From Trichocoleus sp. FACHB-46 (lineage in GTDB: Bacteria > Cyanobacteriota > Cyanobacteriia > FACHB-46): a DNA stretch of 64,000 nt. The stretch is taken from positions 62,001 to 126,000 of the forward strand of contig NZ_JACJOD010000014.1 of NCBI RefSeq assembly GCF_014695385.1. The letters run 5' to 3'. The translations under genes were made by a program, and so were the position numbers. The notes under the pieces are model-generated. The model saw only the letters and a program-made list of their open reading frames with translations. It made no database searches and had not been told where the DNA came from. This document shows, piece by piece, positions 1 through 12,456 of this stretch; position 1 is the first letter of the stretch; every line of letters begins with the position of its first letter.

Positions 1-777
1 GTGCTCGCCACCGAAGGTGAAGTAGCGGTGATTATTTCAGATCAACGCATGCCAGAAATGAAGGGAACGGAGTTTCTCAGTAAAACCGTCCCGCAATTTC
101 CCAATACCATGCGGATCATCCTGACAGGTTTTACAGATGTTGAGGACCTAGTAGAGGCTATCAACTCTGGACAGGTATACAAGTACATCACTAAGCCCTG
201 GGACCCTAACGAACTCAAGGCTGTAGTGCAACGAGCCGCAGAAACTTACGAACTGCTGAAGCAGCGGACTGAGGAGCTACGACGAGCCCAAGCCCAGACA
301 AATCTACTCTCCGCCATTGTCCATGTTGCCCAAAGCTCCTCCAGCTTAGAGGATTGCTTAGAACCGATTGCGATCGCCTTTGGCAGAAACTTCCTGGCGT
401 ATGGTTGTATTTTGCAATTGGTAGAAGGTAACGCTTTAGTGGCAGGTCAGGGCACTTACAGTACAGCCGACGGTCTAGAAAACTGGCTAGATCAAGATCC
501 ACTAGCGAAAGCAGCGATCGCCAATCAGCAAATGCAAGTTGCGGTCAACATCCCCACAGATGATGCTTTGGCTAGTGTCGGCCACTATCAAACCTCTGGC
601 GTGCAAGCGCATCTCATTGTCCCTATTACCTATCGTGGTGAAGTCTTGGCAGTACTCTCGCTGCAATGGAAAAAGCCTTGCAAGTTGCGGGAAGACGAGT
701 TGACCTTGATTCACTTATCGGCTCAGCAAGTGGCACTGGCTTTAACCTGCACTCGCTACTATCGTCCCGTGGTCTAG
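1..777 (+). CDS. response regulator with GAF domain, 5' end cut by window
   Basis: This is a two-component signalling protein whose beginning lies outside the window; the GTG at base 1 is probably an internal valine. The visible 258 residues open inside a receiver (REC) domain: the phosphoacceptor aspartate is D14 in IISDQRMPEM, followed by the IILTGFTD strand and the conserved YITKPW lysine loop near residue 65. A short coiled linker (about residues 75-100) leads into a GAF domain (about 105-250), which usually binds a small ligand or chromophore or mediates dimerisation. No output enzyme or DNA-binding domain follows, and the protein ends with the GAF domain. The upstream part and any partner kinase are not visible. 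Confidence 0.85.
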   Translation: MLATEGEVAVIISDQRMPEMKGTEFLSKTVPQFPNTMRIILTGFTDVEDLVEAINSGQVYKYITKPWDPNELKAVVQRAAETYELLKQRTEELRRAQAQTNLLSAIVHVAQSSSSLEDCLEPIAIAFGRNFLAYGCILQLVEGNALVAGQGTYSTADGLENWLDQDPLAKAAIANQQMQVAVNIPTDDALASVGHYQTSGVQAHLIVPITYRGEVLAVLSLQWKKPCKLREDELTLIHLSAQQVALALTCTRYYRPVV

Positions 778-979
778 GGTTTAATTTGGGCCAAAAATGC
801 ATTTCCATAGTTTGGGTGATCGAGGGGTGGGTGCGATCGCGCTCACCAAACTTTCTAAAACCTCATAAATCATGGGTAAGCATCGGCATGTTTAGTTACC
901 AAGCTTGTCTTTCATGCCAAGGTAGAGTAGTAGGCTAGTGTAACTGGCCTAATTTTGACGCGGTTTTATAAGTTTGGTA

Positions 980-1762
980 ATGACACCCGATTGCGATCGC
1001 AAAACTTCTTTAGTAGAAAACAGCCTTAGTTCTCAACAAACTGTAGAGCTACAAAATGCGGCTCAAGCCGCTCCGATTCAAGCTTTATTTGACCGGATTG
1101 CTCCCATCTATGATCAACTTAATGATTGGCTGAGCTTGGGGCAGCATCGAATTTGGAAACAAATGGCGGTCAAATGGAGCAATTGCCAACCAGGAGACAC
1201 TTGCTTAGATCTGTGCTGTGGCAGCGGTGATTTAGCCCAGCGGTTGGCTCGGCAAGTTGGCCCGACGGGTCGAGTGGTTGGCGCAGACTTTTCTAAAGCC
1301 CAGTTAGCGATCGCTCAGCAACGGCTAGAAGCTAGCTCTTGTCCTGCCATTATCGATTGGGTTGAGGCGGACGCATTAAATCTTCCCTTCTCAGATGCTC
1401 AATTCGATGCAGCGACAATGGGTTACGGGTTGCGCAACGTGACCGACATTCCCCGTAGCTTAAAAGAATTACATCGTGTCTTAAAACCAAAGGCCAAAGC
1501 AGCGATTCTCGACTTTCATCGTCCTGCTAATCAAGATTTTCAAGCGTTTCAAGCTTGGTATCTGAATACCATTGTGGTGCCCTTGGCAGAACAATTTGGC
1601 CTGCGCGAAGAATATGCTTACCTCAGTCCTAGTCTAGAAAAGTTCCCTATCGGCTCTGAGCAGATGTATCTAGCTCGTCAGGCTGGTTTCTCTGAAGCCA
1701 CACACTACCCAATCGCCGGGGGTACGATGGGAGTATTAGTTGTGACAAAAGGATCTGACTAA
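980..1762 (+). CDS. menG: demethylphylloquinone / ubiquinone-menaquinone methyltransferase
   Basis: This is an S-adenosylmethionine-dependent C-methyltransferase of the UbiE/MenG family. In cyanobacteria it performs the last methylation of phylloquinone, the photosystem I quinone. The SAM-binding motif [15 protein letters not shown] lies near residue 78, and the family signatures [20 protein letters not shown] and GYGLRNVTD are both present. The length of about 260 residues is normal. I chose the ATG at 980 over the in-frame TTG two codons earlier. The stop is followed after 5 bases by the DUF445 gene on the same strand, so the two are probably co-transcribed. Confidence 0.9.
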   Translation: MTPDCDRKTSLVENSLSSQQTVELQNAAQAAPIQALFDRIAPIYDQLNDWLSLGQHRIWKQMAVKWSNCQPGDTCLDLCCGSGDLAQRLARQVGPTGRVVGADFSKAQLAIAQQRLEASSCPAIIDWVEADALNLPFSDAQFDAATMGYGLRNVTDIPRSLKELHRVLKPKAKAAILDFHRPANQDFQAFQAWYLNTIVVPLAEQFGLREEYAYLSPSLEKFPIGSEQMYLARQAGFSEATHYPIAGGTMGVLVVTKGSD

Positions 1763-1767
1763 GTACC

Positions 1768-2997
1768 TTGGAGCTGTCTAACCTCTGGCTTTTCGCTGGT
1801 CCTCCTGTCGTCGGTGGCATCATTGGCTACTTCACCAATGATATTGCCATCAAGATGCTGTTTCGCCCCTATCGGCCCTATTATCTGGGCAAGAAGCAAC
1901 TGCCATTTACGCCTGGCTTAATTCCCAAAAATCAGGAACGTTTGGCGAAACGAATTGCAGATACCATCATGGGGTCTTTGTTGACTCCAGAGGAATTGCA
2001 AAATCTAGCCCGTCGCCTGCTGAAGACAGAGCGAGTTCAAGGAGCCATTCTATGGCTGCTACAGTTAGGGCTAGATCAAGTTCAGGCAGATAAAGAGCAA
2101 AAAACCGCCAAGATTTTAGGTGGCATTCTACGGGATTTGTTGGGCCAGTCGATGCCGCGCTTGCTCAAAGTCCTAGCGCGGCGAGAAGATTTTTTAGAAA
2201 CTCAGTTGAACCAGATTTTTGATCAGGTTTTGTTGGAGTTTCAACTGACAGAAGACCAAGCGAGCAAATTGTCAGACTGGCTGCTACAAGTCGTGCTACC
2301 ACCGGATGTGGTTCGCCAGGCCCTAATCGATTTTTTGACCGATCGCAACATTCAAATTATTGATGAGGGCTTTCGGGAAAAAGCGAGTGGTACTTATTGG
2401 GTCGTTGCCAATCTCTTCGGGCTGCGTAACTCTTTGACCCGTCTACGCACTTTCTGCCTGGATGAACGGGAAGCTAGCAACACTCGTATTGCCGAGCTGA
2501 TTTTGTCCTTAGCCGTAAAACAGCGCTTGCGGGAGTGGTTGCAAAATCTGTCTTTACAGAATTTGCCCGTCTCTACCGTTCGGCAGCTACGCAAAACCAT
2601 GCGTGACAGCGTGCGGCTTTATGTGCAGAATCGGGGAGCTGAGGTCTTGCAGGGCTTGAGCAAATCTATCGACTGGGAAAACATCGCGACGATTGTGCTC
2701 AGCCGCTTACGCAATTCTGCTGTGGTTAATGCTTCCTTAGAAACAGTGAGTCAGGAACTCGCTTTGGTTCTAGAACGATATTTAGAGCGAGATTTGGAAT
2801 CTATTGTGGCGCAAGCAATTCCAATTTTAGACATCGATCAGGTGATTATTGATCGAGTCAAAGCCACTTCTGCGGCTGATTTAGAAGGGGCGATTCAAGG
2901 CATCGTCCGTAGCGAATTACAAGCGATCGTCAATTTAGGTGGCATTCTTGGTTTTGTCATCGGCTCTTTTCAGAGCATTTCGTTCTTGCTACGCTGA
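1768..2997 (+). CDS. DUF445 family membrane protein
   Basis: This 409-residue protein belongs to the DUF445 (YheB-like) family, which has no established function. The N-terminus contains a membrane segment and the conserved block [18 protein letters not shown] second hydrophobic segment lies at the C-terminus ([18 protein letters not shown]), and the long helical middle is rich in Arg, Leu and Gln. The start is a TTG only 5 bases after menG, with a weak AAGGA about 15 bases upstream. It converges on rsgA, with 22 bases between the stops. Confidence 0.8.
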   Translation: MELSNLWLFAGPPVVGGIIGYFTNDIAIKMLFRPYRPYYLGKKQLPFTPGLIPKNQERLAKRIADTIMGSLLTPEELQNLARRLLKTERVQGAILWLLQLGLDQVQADKEQKTAKILGGILRDLLGQSMPRLLKVLARREDFLETQLNQIFDQVLLEFQLTEDQASKLSDWLLQVVLPPDVVRQALIDFLTDRNIQIIDEGFREKASGTYWVVANLFGLRNSLTRLRTFCLDEREASNTRIAELILSLAVKQRLREWLQNLSLQNLPVSTVRQLRKTMRDSVRLYVQNRGAEVLQGLSKSIDWENIATIVLSRLRNSAVVNASLETVSQELALVLERYLERDLESIVAQAIPILDIDQVIIDRVKATSAADLEGAIQGIVRSELQAIVNLGGILGFVIGSFQSISFLLR

Positions 2998-3019
2998 CTC
3001 AGCGGAAATCTAGTCACGG

Positions 3020-4137
3020 TTAGTCAGGCTCAACTAAACCGCTATCCATATCTTTGTATAGTTCTTTGAGGTTCTGTTGTTGCACACGACGAGACACACG
3101 GCGATACCGCTTAGTTTCCAGTTTAGGTTCGTACTGAACTTGTCCTTCTTCTCCGCTTTTCACTTTAGTGGTTGATTCTGCGTCTTTGAGGCGGGCGATC
3201 GCGGTATACCGAGCGACTGCTTCATCCAGCGAATTTAGATAATCCTCGTAGCGTTCCCAGTCACCCCGAACCGCGCAGTTCGGTTCATCACGGTGCAAGC
3301 AATCACTGAATTGACAGTTGGCACTTGCCAAGCGCTGTCGTGCTTCTGGGAAACAGTAAGCTAAATCTTCTGGCGCACTATCCACTTCCGGCTGGTTAAA
3401 CCCAGGCGTATCAGCTAGCAGCCCTCCTGTAGGTAGCTCGAACAATTCCACATGCCGAGTGGTGTGGCGACCCCGCCCCAACTTGCCGGAAACGCGACCG
3501 ACCCGTAAGTCCAACGTTGGAATCAAATGGTTAATTAAACTCGACTTGCCAACGCCAGAAGGTCCCGCCACTACCGTGATTTTTTGGCTCAGGCGCTGTT
3601 GTAATTCCGTCAGGCCATCCTCTTGATACACGCTAATCAGAATTGGTGCATAGCCCCATTGGTTGAGGCGATCGCACCATTGCTCCTGTTCGGCTGGTGT
3701 CAGCAAATCTCGCTTATTCAAACACAACACTACGTCTATCCCAGTCGATTCCGCTTTGACTAAAAATCGACTCAGTTGATGTGGGTCTAGCGTCGGTTCT
3801 GCTAAAGCAAACACCAACAGAATTTGATCCACATTAGAAATGGGGGGACGACTTAACTCAGATGTGCGCGTCAAAACCTGGGCAATCGCGCCTCGACCAC
3901 CTGCCCAGTCGGGTTCTTCAATTTGTACGCGATCGCCCACCATCACCTGCTGACCAATCTTCTTCAGCCGAGCGCGACGGGTACATAACAACTCTGTCAC
4001 TTCTAATGTCTCTGGCTCAGCAAACAACAAGTGAGCAGTGTCTAATCGCACCTGATAATAATTTGCTTGAACAGCCACAACCGTTCCGAGAAGCTGGGGT
4101 GCAGCTTCGGCAGCATTGAGTTCTACTCCAGCAACAT

Positions 4138-4141
<4 letters not shown>
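3020..4141 (-). CDS. rsgA: small ribosomal subunit maturation GTPase RsgA
   Basis: RsgA (YjeQ/YloQ) is a circularly permuted GTPase that checks late 30S subunit assembly. The permuted motif order is visible: G4 LNKRD comes before the P-loop GPSGVGKSSLIN, and G3 DTPGF comes after it. An N-terminal OB-fold region precedes the GTPase domain. The C-terminal zinc knuckle is present as spaced Cys and His residues (CQFSDCLHRDEPNC). Length is 373 residues. Its ATG overlaps the stop of the upstream TusA-like gene in an ATGA tetranucleotide, which suggests translational coupling. About 40 basic residues at the C-terminus (KRYRRVSRRVQQQ) look like an RNA-binding tail. Confidence 0.93.
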
Positions 4142-5570
<1,429 letters not shown>

Positions 5571-5620
5571 CTAAAAGAGCGGAACGAACCATTCAATAGA
5601 GTAGAGCATTACCACCGGGG

Positions 5621-7579
5621 CTAGTCGATGGCTTCGTAGTCAGCGGCTACTGTATCATCATCGAAATTCACATCTTCGTCTTCATCTTGAGAAGCTTTAA
5701 AGTTATCACTGCCATCGAACGTGGGGTCACCGTCAGTGAAAGAGTAGTCTTGATCGTCGCTGGAATCTGCTGCTTGTTGATAAACGGCTGCTCCAATTGC
5801 AAACAAGGTTTGCTGGAAGGTATCGAGCCGCTGCTTCATTTCTTCAATACTAATGGAGCGATCGCCAAGAGCGGCTTGTAACTCTGTCGCTTTTTCGTTA
5901 GCTTGAGCCTTGAGAGCGTCCCCAATTAAAGCACCATTGTCTCTAATTGTAGACTCGTAGCTGTAGAACAAACTGTCTGCCTGGTTCTTCAGTTCGACTA
6001 CCTGCTTGCGTCTAATGTCCTCGTCTGCAAAGAGAGAAGCTTCTTGCCGCATCCGCTCAATTTCGCCGTCACTCAAACCCCCTGTGTTGGTAATCTGGAT
6101 GCTTTGTTCGCGTCCTGTACCTTTGTCACGGGCCGAGATCTTTAAGATACCGTTCGCATCAATATCAAAAGCTACTTCAATTTGAGGGACACCGCGAGGG
6201 GCTGGAGGAATCCCAGTCAGCTGGAATTTTCCTAGGCTTTTGTTGTCTCTAGCCATCGCCCGTTCCCCTTGGAGAGCATGAATCTCTACCGAGGTTTGAC
6301 CATCTGTCGCGGTCGAGAAAACTTGAGTCCGACTGGTTGGAATGGTTGTATTCCGTTCAATCACCTTGGTAAAGACTTCTCCTAGCGTCTCAATACCTAG
6401 GGATAGAGGAGTCACATCTAGGAGCAGTAAGTCTTTGACTTCGCCACCCAGCACTCCACCTTGAATTGCAGCACCCAAAGCCACTGCTTCATCAGGATTC
6501 ACAGAGCGATCGGGAGCTTTACCACCGAAGAACTTCCGAATTGCGTCTTGTACCGCCGGAATCCGCGTGGAACCGCCCACTAAAATAATGCGATCGATGT
6601 CATCAGTTTTTAGATCACCATCTTTTAGGGCCTGACTAACCGGGTCAATGGTGCCCTGGACTAAATGGCCTACCAGTTCTTCAAACTTAGCTCTACTGAG
6701 ATCCATCTCCAAATGCTTGGGTCCAGTCTCATCGGCAGTAATAAAGGGCAGGTTGATGGAAGTTGTCACTGTACTAGACAACTCAATTTTGGCCTTTTCC
6801 GCCGCTTCCCGCAGACGTTGAAGTGCCATCTTATCCATTGAGAGGTCGATGCCTTCTTGATCGCGGAAGCAATCAATCATCCAGCGAACAATGCAGTTGT
6901 CAAAGTCATCGCCGCCGAGGTGATTGTTGCCTGCTGTGGCTTTTACTTCAAATACTCCATCGCCTAACTGCAAGACGGAAACGTCAAAGGTGCCACCACC
7001 TAAGTCAAAAACCAAAACTCGTTGGTCTTGATCTTGTTTGTCTAAGCCATAGGAAAGGGCAGCAGCAGTCGGCTCATTAATAATGCGCAGGACTTCCAAG
7101 CCAGCAATGGTTCCTGCATCCTTAGTTGCTTGCCGCTGAGCATCTGTAAAGTAGGCAGGAACTGTAATCACAGCTTGGGTAACAGGCTCACCCAAATAGT
7201 TTTCAGCATCCTGCTTGAGCTTTTGCAAGATCATGGCTGAAATCTCTTGCGGAGTATAGGTCCGTCCGCGCACCTGCACATCAACGGTTTCGTCTCGACC
7301 TTTAATGCATCCATACGGAACCCGACCGCGCTCAGCTTCGGTATCTTCCCAGCGGCGACCGATAAATCGTTTGATACTGAAGATTGTATTCTCAGCGTTG
7401 GTTACGCCTTGACGCTTAGCCAGTTGCCCAACTAAGCGATCGCCAGCCTTACCAAATCCCACAATACTCGGAGTTGTCCGCCCACCCTCAGAGTTCGAGA
7501 TAACGTTCGGTTGCCCGCCTTCTAAGACAGCAACACAACTATTCGTCGTGCCTAAGTCGATACCAATGACCTTTCCCAT
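5621..7579 (-). CDS. dnaK: molecular chaperone DnaK (Hsp70)
   Basis: This 652-residue Hsp70 binds unfolded peptides in an ATP-dependent cycle with DnaJ and GrpE. The nucleotide-binding domain begins at [17 protein letters not shown]. The phosphate-binding block [13 protein letters not shown] and the adenosine motif [13 protein letters not shown] are intact, followed by the linker [15 protein letters not shown] and the substrate domain. The C-terminus is acidic and ends in YEAID rather than the EEVD of eukaryotic proteins. Gene order grpE-dnaK-dnaJ is the classic arrangement, and cyanobacteria usually carry further dnaK copies elsewhere. I saw no CIRCE operator upstream. Confidence 0.98.
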   Translation of the reverse strand: MGKVIGIDLGTTNSCVAVLEGGQPNVISNSEGGRTTPSIVGFGKAGDRLVGQLAKRQGVTNAENTIFSIKRFIGRRWEDTEAERGRVPYGCIKGRDETVDVQVRGRTYTPQEISAMILQKLKQDAENYLGEPVTQAVITVPAYFTDAQRQATKDAGTIAGLEVLRIINEPTAAALSYGLDKQDQDQRVLVFDLGGGTFDVSVLQLGDGVFEVKATAGNNHLGGDDFDNCIVRWMIDCFRDQEGIDLSMDKMALQRLREAAEKAKIELSSTVTTSINLPFITADETGPKHLEMDLSRAKFEELVGHLVQGTIDPVSQALKDGDLKTDDIDRIILVGGSTRIPAVQDAIRKFFGGKAPDRSVNPDEAVALGAAIQGGVLGGEVKDLLLLDVTPLSLGIETLGEVFTKVIERNTTIPTSRTQVFSTATDGQTSVEIHALQGERAMARDNKSLGKFQLTGIPPAPRGVPQIEVAFDIDANGILKISARDKGTGREQSIQITNTGGLSDGEIERMRQEASLFADEDIRRKQVVELKNQADSLFYSYESTIRDNGALIGDALKAQANEKATELQAALGDRSISIEEMKQRLDTFQQTLFAIGAAVYQQAADSSDDQDYSFTDGDPTFDGSDNFKASQDEDEDVNFDDDTVAADYEAID

Positions 7580-7764
7580 AGCTAGCGGCGGTTAATGTAG
7601 GACAACAGAAGTGGACAGAGCTTGAGCGTTTGTGGAACCCTAATCTCAAAGCATTGTTCTTTGCCTTGAGATTCCGTAACCAATCCAACCCTTAAGCACT
7701 CAGAAGCTAGACTACCCGTAACTGCATCTGAAGCTCACAAGGATTCCTGTCAAATCAAAGCCTA

Positions 7765-8517
7765 TCAGCTGTCTCCATGACCTCGGTCACTCTCCTCAGA
7801 GGTTACCACGGGGTCTGGAGCAGCAGCAACTTTCACCATTGCGTGACGCAAGACGCGATCGCCAAGCATATAGCCTCGGACTAACTCCTCTACAACGGTG
7901 CCCTCTGGATGCTTATCTGTGGCTTCTCGCATCACTGCTTCATGCAGGTTTGGGTCGAAGTCTTTACCTTCAGATCGCATCGGCGAAACGCCAACTCGCT
8001 TCAAGCAGTCTACGAGCTGCTTGTAGACACTCTGATAGCTCTTGTGAATGTTCATCTCGCCGTCATTTTGCGGCTTGATGTGGGAGCGAGCCCGCTCAAA
8101 GTTGTCTACGACAGGCAACAACTCGGTAATGGTGGAGCACTTAATTTTTTCTTCTAGCTCTTCTTTTTCTTTCTGAGCCCGTCTGCGGAAGTTATCAAAG
8201 TCTGCGGCGATCCTGACATATTGATTAGTCCGGTCGTCTACCTGAGTCCTGAGAGACTCCACTTCTTGAGATAACTCTTCTAGAGCTGCCTGATACTCAG
8301 ATTCACTTGCAGCATTATCAGGCTCCAAAGTGAAACTTCCATTCTCAGAGCTTGCTGCTGTAGGACTATCATCATTGGCCTGGGAGGCCAAGTTGAATTC
8401 TTCGGAATTTAAATCTGCTTCTATTGACATGGTTTGGTCGGCTATTTCTTCAGGAGACCCAGAAGAATCAACTGTCAGATCTTGAAGGTTCTCTGGCTGA
8501 TTTTCTTCACCCATCAT
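7765..8517 (-). CDS. grpE: nucleotide exchange factor GrpE
   Basis: GrpE releases ADP from DnaK. The 250-residue protein has a long acidic, low-complexity N-terminus (about residues 1-75), a coiled-coil dimerisation helix ([40 protein letters not shown] region, about 80-120) and the C-terminal beta domain with the conserved [20 protein letters not shown] and [13 protein letters not shown] blocks. Two adjacent ATGs (8517 and 8514) are possible starts. It is the first gene of the grpE-dnaK-dnaJ-tusA-rsgA series, with 185 bases before dnaK. Confidence 0.95.
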   Translation of the reverse strand: MMGEENQPENLQDLTVDSSGSPEEIADQTMSIEADLNSEEFNLASQANDDSPTAASSENGSFTLEPDNAASESEYQAALEELSQEVESLRTQVDDRTNQYVRIAADFDNFRRRAQKEKEELEEKIKCSTITELLPVVDNFERARSHIKPQNDGEMNIHKSYQSVYKQLVDCLKRVGVSPMRSEGKDFDPNLHEAVMREATDKHPEGTVVEELVRGYMLGDRVLRHAMVKVAAAPDPVVTSEESDRGHGDS

Positions 8518-9241
8518 TGTGCACTAATCCTACATTAAGAGAATGCTACCTTGACAACCCCGCTCTTGGCATTCCCTAAAATGCCTTAAAGGAAACTCCA
8601 TCGCCAAGAGTTGACTAACTCTCAACTGGCCAACCACGAGCTAGCAGCCGTAAACTTCCACGACATACCATTCCTCATTGTAACGACTGGGTCAGTAAGT
8701 GCCTTGACTGACTTGACAATTGCGATCGCAGCTCCAGGATTGCCTAATCTGTAAATTGAGTCTTTGCAATAAGACGCTTATCTGTCTCACTAAACATAGT
8801 TGAGTTAGAAAATTCACAAATTGGGCAATGAGTTATTTATAAGTGCAATACCACCAAAGTGTGTTGCAAAATCCTACTAATTTTTAGCTCAAGGGCTATG
8901 ATCTTGAGAACTTCGTTATAGTCTAAACATCAAACCAAAGGTAGATAGCCTACGCTTTGGCGACTGCTAATTAGCTGAATAGCAAAAATACCTAAAGCCA
9001 ATTTAATTTTTGCCTTCCCAACTCACACTCTCCGTCATAGCCCTTTGAGTTTAAAGGACCAAGATGATAGAGCAGTCTCTAGGCGTGACCTTTAAACCTC
9101 CCAGCTTGTCAAGGCTAGAAGTACTCAAGAATCCAAAGAATAGAGAGTTGGGATCATAGATTTACCAAACATCATATTGCTACTCGTAATTCTGCCCAGG
9201 ACTTGTGGGAACACTTAAAAAGGAGATCTTCTTCATCAGCT
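8518..9241. other. non-coding interval between grpE and pilB
   Basis: This 724-base divergent region must hold the promoters of the grpE and pilB units. I see no protein-coding frame of convincing length and no CIRCE-type operator. Its main structure is a pair of long inverted repeats (8888-8901 and 9036-9050) with a 10-bp hairpin between them, listed separately. One HIP1 octamer lies near 8721. AT-rich stretches near 8830-8850 could be promoter elements, but I cannot define a transcription start. Confidence 0.7.
8888..9050. repeat. long inverted repeat with internal hairpin upstream of pilB
   Basis: CTCAAGGGCTATGA at 8888-8901 is the reverse complement of TCATAGCCCTTTGAG at 9036-9050, apart from one extra base, giving a 14-bp stem that closes 134 bases. 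Inside it, CCAAAGGTAG at 8935-8944 pairs with CTACGCTTTGG at 8950-8960, with one bulged G. It could be a structured RNA, a small mobile-element relic or a feature of the pilB leader; the sequence alone does not decide. Confidence 0.6.
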
Positions 9242-11242
9242 ATGACTAACTCTTCATCACAGCGGCGCGCCCTTATCGTCAAGAATGACTTCTCTCCCTT
9301 TGGGAATAAGCTCATTCAGTCTGGGTATGTCAACCACGAACAGATGCAGCAGGCTCTGATTGAGAGTCGTAAATCTGGCAGACCGATTACAGAAGTTCTA
9401 GAGACTATTACAGGGCGTCAACTTACTCCCGACCTGCTGCGGCAGTACAAGAAGCAGCAGCTTTTTGAACTGAAGATTCTCTATGGGGTTGAGTCCCTTG
9501 ACCCTGAAGTCAGTGACATTACTGCAAGTCAGGTGGGGCATTTAATTGATACTCTGATCCCCATTGACATTTGCCGCCGCTACCGATTAGTACCGCTCTC
9601 TAGGCATGACTCCCCCCCTGGTGTCTTGGTCGCAATGGTTGATCCTGACAACTTAGACGCTCAGGATGACCTCAATCGCATTCTGCGGGCTCAAGGCTTA
9701 GCTTTGTCTCGGATGGTGATCACGCTGGAAGACTACAACCAGCTGATTTCTAAATACTTAGATGAGCAAGTTGAGAAAACTAAGCAAATCGAAATTCAAA
9801 AGTCTGTTGATGTTCAATCTGACTTGGAAGGCTTAGAAAATTTGGATCTTCAGGATGCCCCTGAAGATATGGAAGCCAATCTAGATGATGTCGCCAAAGG
9901 AGCATCCGACGCTCCAGTCATTAGCTTGGTCAACAAAATCCTCATCAAAGCGTTGCAAGACGGAGTCTCTGACATCCACATTGAACCCCAAGAGGAATAC
10001 TTAAGAATTCGTTTCCGCAAGGATGGGGTGCTACGTCAGGCATTTGATCCACTACCCAAAAAAATCATTCCAGCCGTCACAGCCCGCTTCAAGATTATTT
10101 CTGAACTAGACATTGCTGAGCGTAGAGCTCCCCAAGACGGTCGGATTCGGCGGGTTTTTCAGGACCGCAAAATTGACTTCCGGGTCAACACCCTGCCTAG
10201 CCGTTATGGCGAGAAGGTAGTTTTACGAATCCTTGATAACTCAGCGACTCAACTGGGCCTAGATAAGTTGATCTCTGATCCAGACTCCTTGCAGATTGTC
10301 CAAGAGATGGTTAAACGTCCCTTCGGCCTAATTCTAGTGACGGGACCGACTGGTTCTGGTAAAACCACTACTCTGTACTCAGCTTTAGCAGAACGTAACG
10401 ATCCAGGCGTCAATATCAGTACGGCAGAAGACCCAATTGAGTACTCTTTACCGGGTATCAATCAAGTCCAGGTCATTCGTGAAAAGGGTATGGACTTTGC
10501 GGCCATTCTGCGGGCGTTCCTTCGACAAGACCCAGATGTGATTCTGGTGGGTGAAACCCGGGACAAGGAAACCGCGAAAACGGCGATTGAGGCAGCCTTG
10601 ACTGGGCACTTGGTATTAACCACCCTTCATACCAATGACGCTGCTGGCGCGATCGCTCGTCTAGATGAAATGGGCGTAGAACCATTCATGGTTTCTGGAG
10701 CCCTACTTGGAGTTGTGGCTCAACGTCTCATGCGACGGGTCTGCCCCGAATGTCGGATTCCTTATAACCCTGATCCTAACGAACTAGCCAAGTTTGGGAT
10801 GTCTAGCACTCACGATGCGGGAGTCACTTTCTATAAAGCGAACACACTACAGCCAGAGCAAATTCAGGAAGCTAGAGCGCAAAATCAGCTTTGCTCTGTT
10901 TGTAATGGCGTTGGCTATAAAGGGCGTAATGGTGTTTATGAGGTGATGCGAATTACGGAGCAACTGCAAGTTCTGATTGCCCAAGGTGCACCTACGGAGC
11001 GGATCAAAGAGGTTGCCGTTGAAGAAGGCATGCAGACCTTACTCGCCTACAGTCTTAACTTAGTGCGTCGAGGTGCTACGACATTAGAAGAAGTGGAACG
11101 GGTAACCTTTACTGACACAGGCTTGGAAGCTGAGCTTAAAGCTAAGCGCAAGAGTTCCCTAACTTGTCGGGTTTGTGGAGCTGAGGCTAAACCAGAATGG
11201 ATAGACTGCCCTTACTGCACTACTCCTCGTTTCCAAGATTGA
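9242..11242 (+). CDS. pilB: type IV pilus extension ATPase PilB
   Basis: PilB (GspE family) is the hexameric cytoplasmic ATPase that drives pilus extension, motility and DNA uptake. An N-terminal MshEN-type domain (about residues 20-160) precedes the ATPase core, with Walker A GPTGSGKTTT near residue 367, an Asp box, Walker B DPDVILVGETRD and the His box LTTLHTNDA. A zinc-binding CPEC...CSVC loop follows, and the C-terminus adds a second cysteine cluster (CRVCGAEAKPEWIDCPYC). I chose the ATG at 9242, with AAGGAG at 9219-9224; an in-frame ATG at 9203 would add 13 residues. It heads pilB-pilT-pilC. Confidence 0.95.
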   Translation: MTNSSSQRRALIVKNDFSPFGNKLIQSGYVNHEQMQQALIESRKSGRPITEVLETITGRQLTPDLLRQYKKQQLFELKILYGVESLDPEVSDITASQVGHLIDTLIPIDICRRYRLVPLSRHDSPPGVLVAMVDPDNLDAQDDLNRILRAQGLALSRMVITLEDYNQLISKYLDEQVEKTKQIEIQKSVDVQSDLEGLENLDLQDAPEDMEANLDDVAKGASDAPVISLVNKILIKALQDGVSDIHIEPQEEYLRIRFRKDGVLRQAFDPLPKKIIPAVTARFKIISELDIAERRAPQDGRIRRVFQDRKIDFRVNTLPSRYGEKVVLRILDNSATQLGLDKLISDPDSLQIVQEMVKRPFGLILVTGPTGSGKTTTLYSALAERNDPGVNISTAEDPIEYSLPGINQVQVIREKGMDFAAILRAFLRQDPDVILVGETRDKETAKTAIEAALTGHLVLTTLHTNDAAGAIARLDEMGVEPFMVSGALLGVVAQRLMRRVCPECRIPYNPDPNELAKFGMSSTHDAGVTFYKANTLQPEQIQEARAQNQLCSVCNGVGYKGRNGVYEVMRITEQLQVLIAQGAPTERIKEVAVEEGMQTLLAYSLNLVRRGATTLEEVERVTFTDTGLEAELKAKRKSSLTCRVCGAEAKPEWIDCPYCTTPRFQD

Positions 11243-11327
11243 CGAAAACTGAGTTAACTACTTTTGCGATCGTCCCCAGCTATAGGCGAATCTTACCCAT
11301 CTACCTTGAAATTTGTGAGAGAAATCT

Positions 11328-12440
11328 ATGGAATTAATGATTGAAGACTTGATGGAAGAAGTGATCGAGCGGGGTGGTTCAGACCTGCACCTTTCTTCTG
11401 GACTGCCTCCCTACATTCGCGTCAGTGGTCACTTAACTCCTACAGAGCACGAAGTCTTGACGTCTGAGAGCTGCCAGAGACTTATCTTCAGCATGCTAAA
11501 CAACACCCAGCGGAAGAATTTGGAGCAGAACTGGGAGCTAGATTGCTCTTATGGTGTTAAAGGATTGGCTCGTTTCCGAGTCAACGTTTATAAGGACAGA
11601 GGAACCTACGCCGCTTGTTTAAGAGCTTTAAGTTCCAAAATTCCTAGCATGGACCTCTTAGGGTTGCCAGACATTGTCCGAGAAATGTCAGAAAAGCCTA
11701 GAGGCTTAGTGCTCGTTACTGGCCCAACCGGATCGGGTAAGTCAACCACCTTGGCTTCCATGATCAACAACATCAATATGACTCGCGCAGAGCATATTCT
11801 CACGGTTGAGGACCCAATTGAATTTGTCTATGAATCAGTTAAGAGCGTGATTCACCAGCGCCAAGTCGGTGAAGACACCAAGAGTTTCGCGAATGCGCTA
11901 AGAGCGGCTTTACGGGAAGACCCAGACGTCATCCTTGTAGGTGAAATGCGGGACTTGGAAACGATTCAACTTGCCATCTCAGCCGCTGAAACAGGCCACT
12001 TAGTATTTGGTACATTGCATACCAGTTCTGCTTCACAAACCGTTGACCGGATGGTAGACGTGTTTCCCCCGGAGCAGCAAATGCAAGTACGAGTACAATT
12101 ATCCAACTCCTTAGTTGCTGTCTTCAGTCAGACTCTCGTTCCCAAAAAGAACGTCAAGCCGGGTGAATACGGTCGAATCATGGCTCAGGAAATCATGGTT
12201 GTCACCCCAGCTATTGCTAACTTGATTCGAGAAGGAAAAACATCCCAAATCTATTCCGCGATTCAAACAGGCGGTAAATTAGGGATGCAAACCTTGGAAA
12301 AAGTTTTGTCCGATCTCTATAAAGCTGGAAGTATTTCTTTCGAGGCTGCCATCTCGAAGACTTCACGACCTGACGAGATGCAGCGGATGATTGGTGGAGC
12401 ACCTGCTGCGGCCCAGGCAGGTACAGCCGCTAGACACTAG
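11328..12440 (+). CDS. pilT: type IV pilus retraction ATPase PilT
   Basis: PilT is the ATPase that retracts type IV pili, giving twitching motility and phototaxis in cyanobacteria. The 370-residue protein shows the PilT N-terminal domain, Walker A GPTGSGKSTTLASM near residue 132, Walker B DPDVILVGEMRD, the His box LVFGTLHTSSA and the PilT-specific C-terminal AIRExK-like block NLIREGKTSQIYSAIQTG. The C-terminus is a short Ala-rich tail. It sits 85 bases after pilB and 246 bases before pilC; the gap to pilC contains a long hairpin. Confidence 0.96.
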   Translation: MELMIEDLMEEVIERGGSDLHLSSGLPPYIRVSGHLTPTEHEVLTSESCQRLIFSMLNNTQRKNLEQNWELDCSYGVKGLARFRVNVYKDRGTYAACLRALSSKIPSMDLLGLPDIVREMSEKPRGLVLVTGPTGSGKSTTLASMINNINMTRAEHILTVEDPIEFVYESVKSVIHQRQVGEDTKSFANALRAALREDPDVILVGEMRDLETIQLAISAAETGHLVFGTLHTSSASQTVDRMVDVFPPEQQMQVRVQLSNSLVAVFSQTLVPKKNVKPGEYGRIMAQEIMVVTPAIANLIREGKTSQIYSAIQTGGKLGMQTLEKVLSDLYKAGSISFEAAISKTSRPDEMQRMIGGAPAAAQAGTAARH

Positions 12441-12456
12441 TTAAGTTGTAAGCAAG

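Noticed and set aside
8518-8700. CIRCE heat-shock operator before grpE
   Set aside because: The TTAGCACTC-N9-GAGTGCTAA pattern is absent on both strands of the interval.
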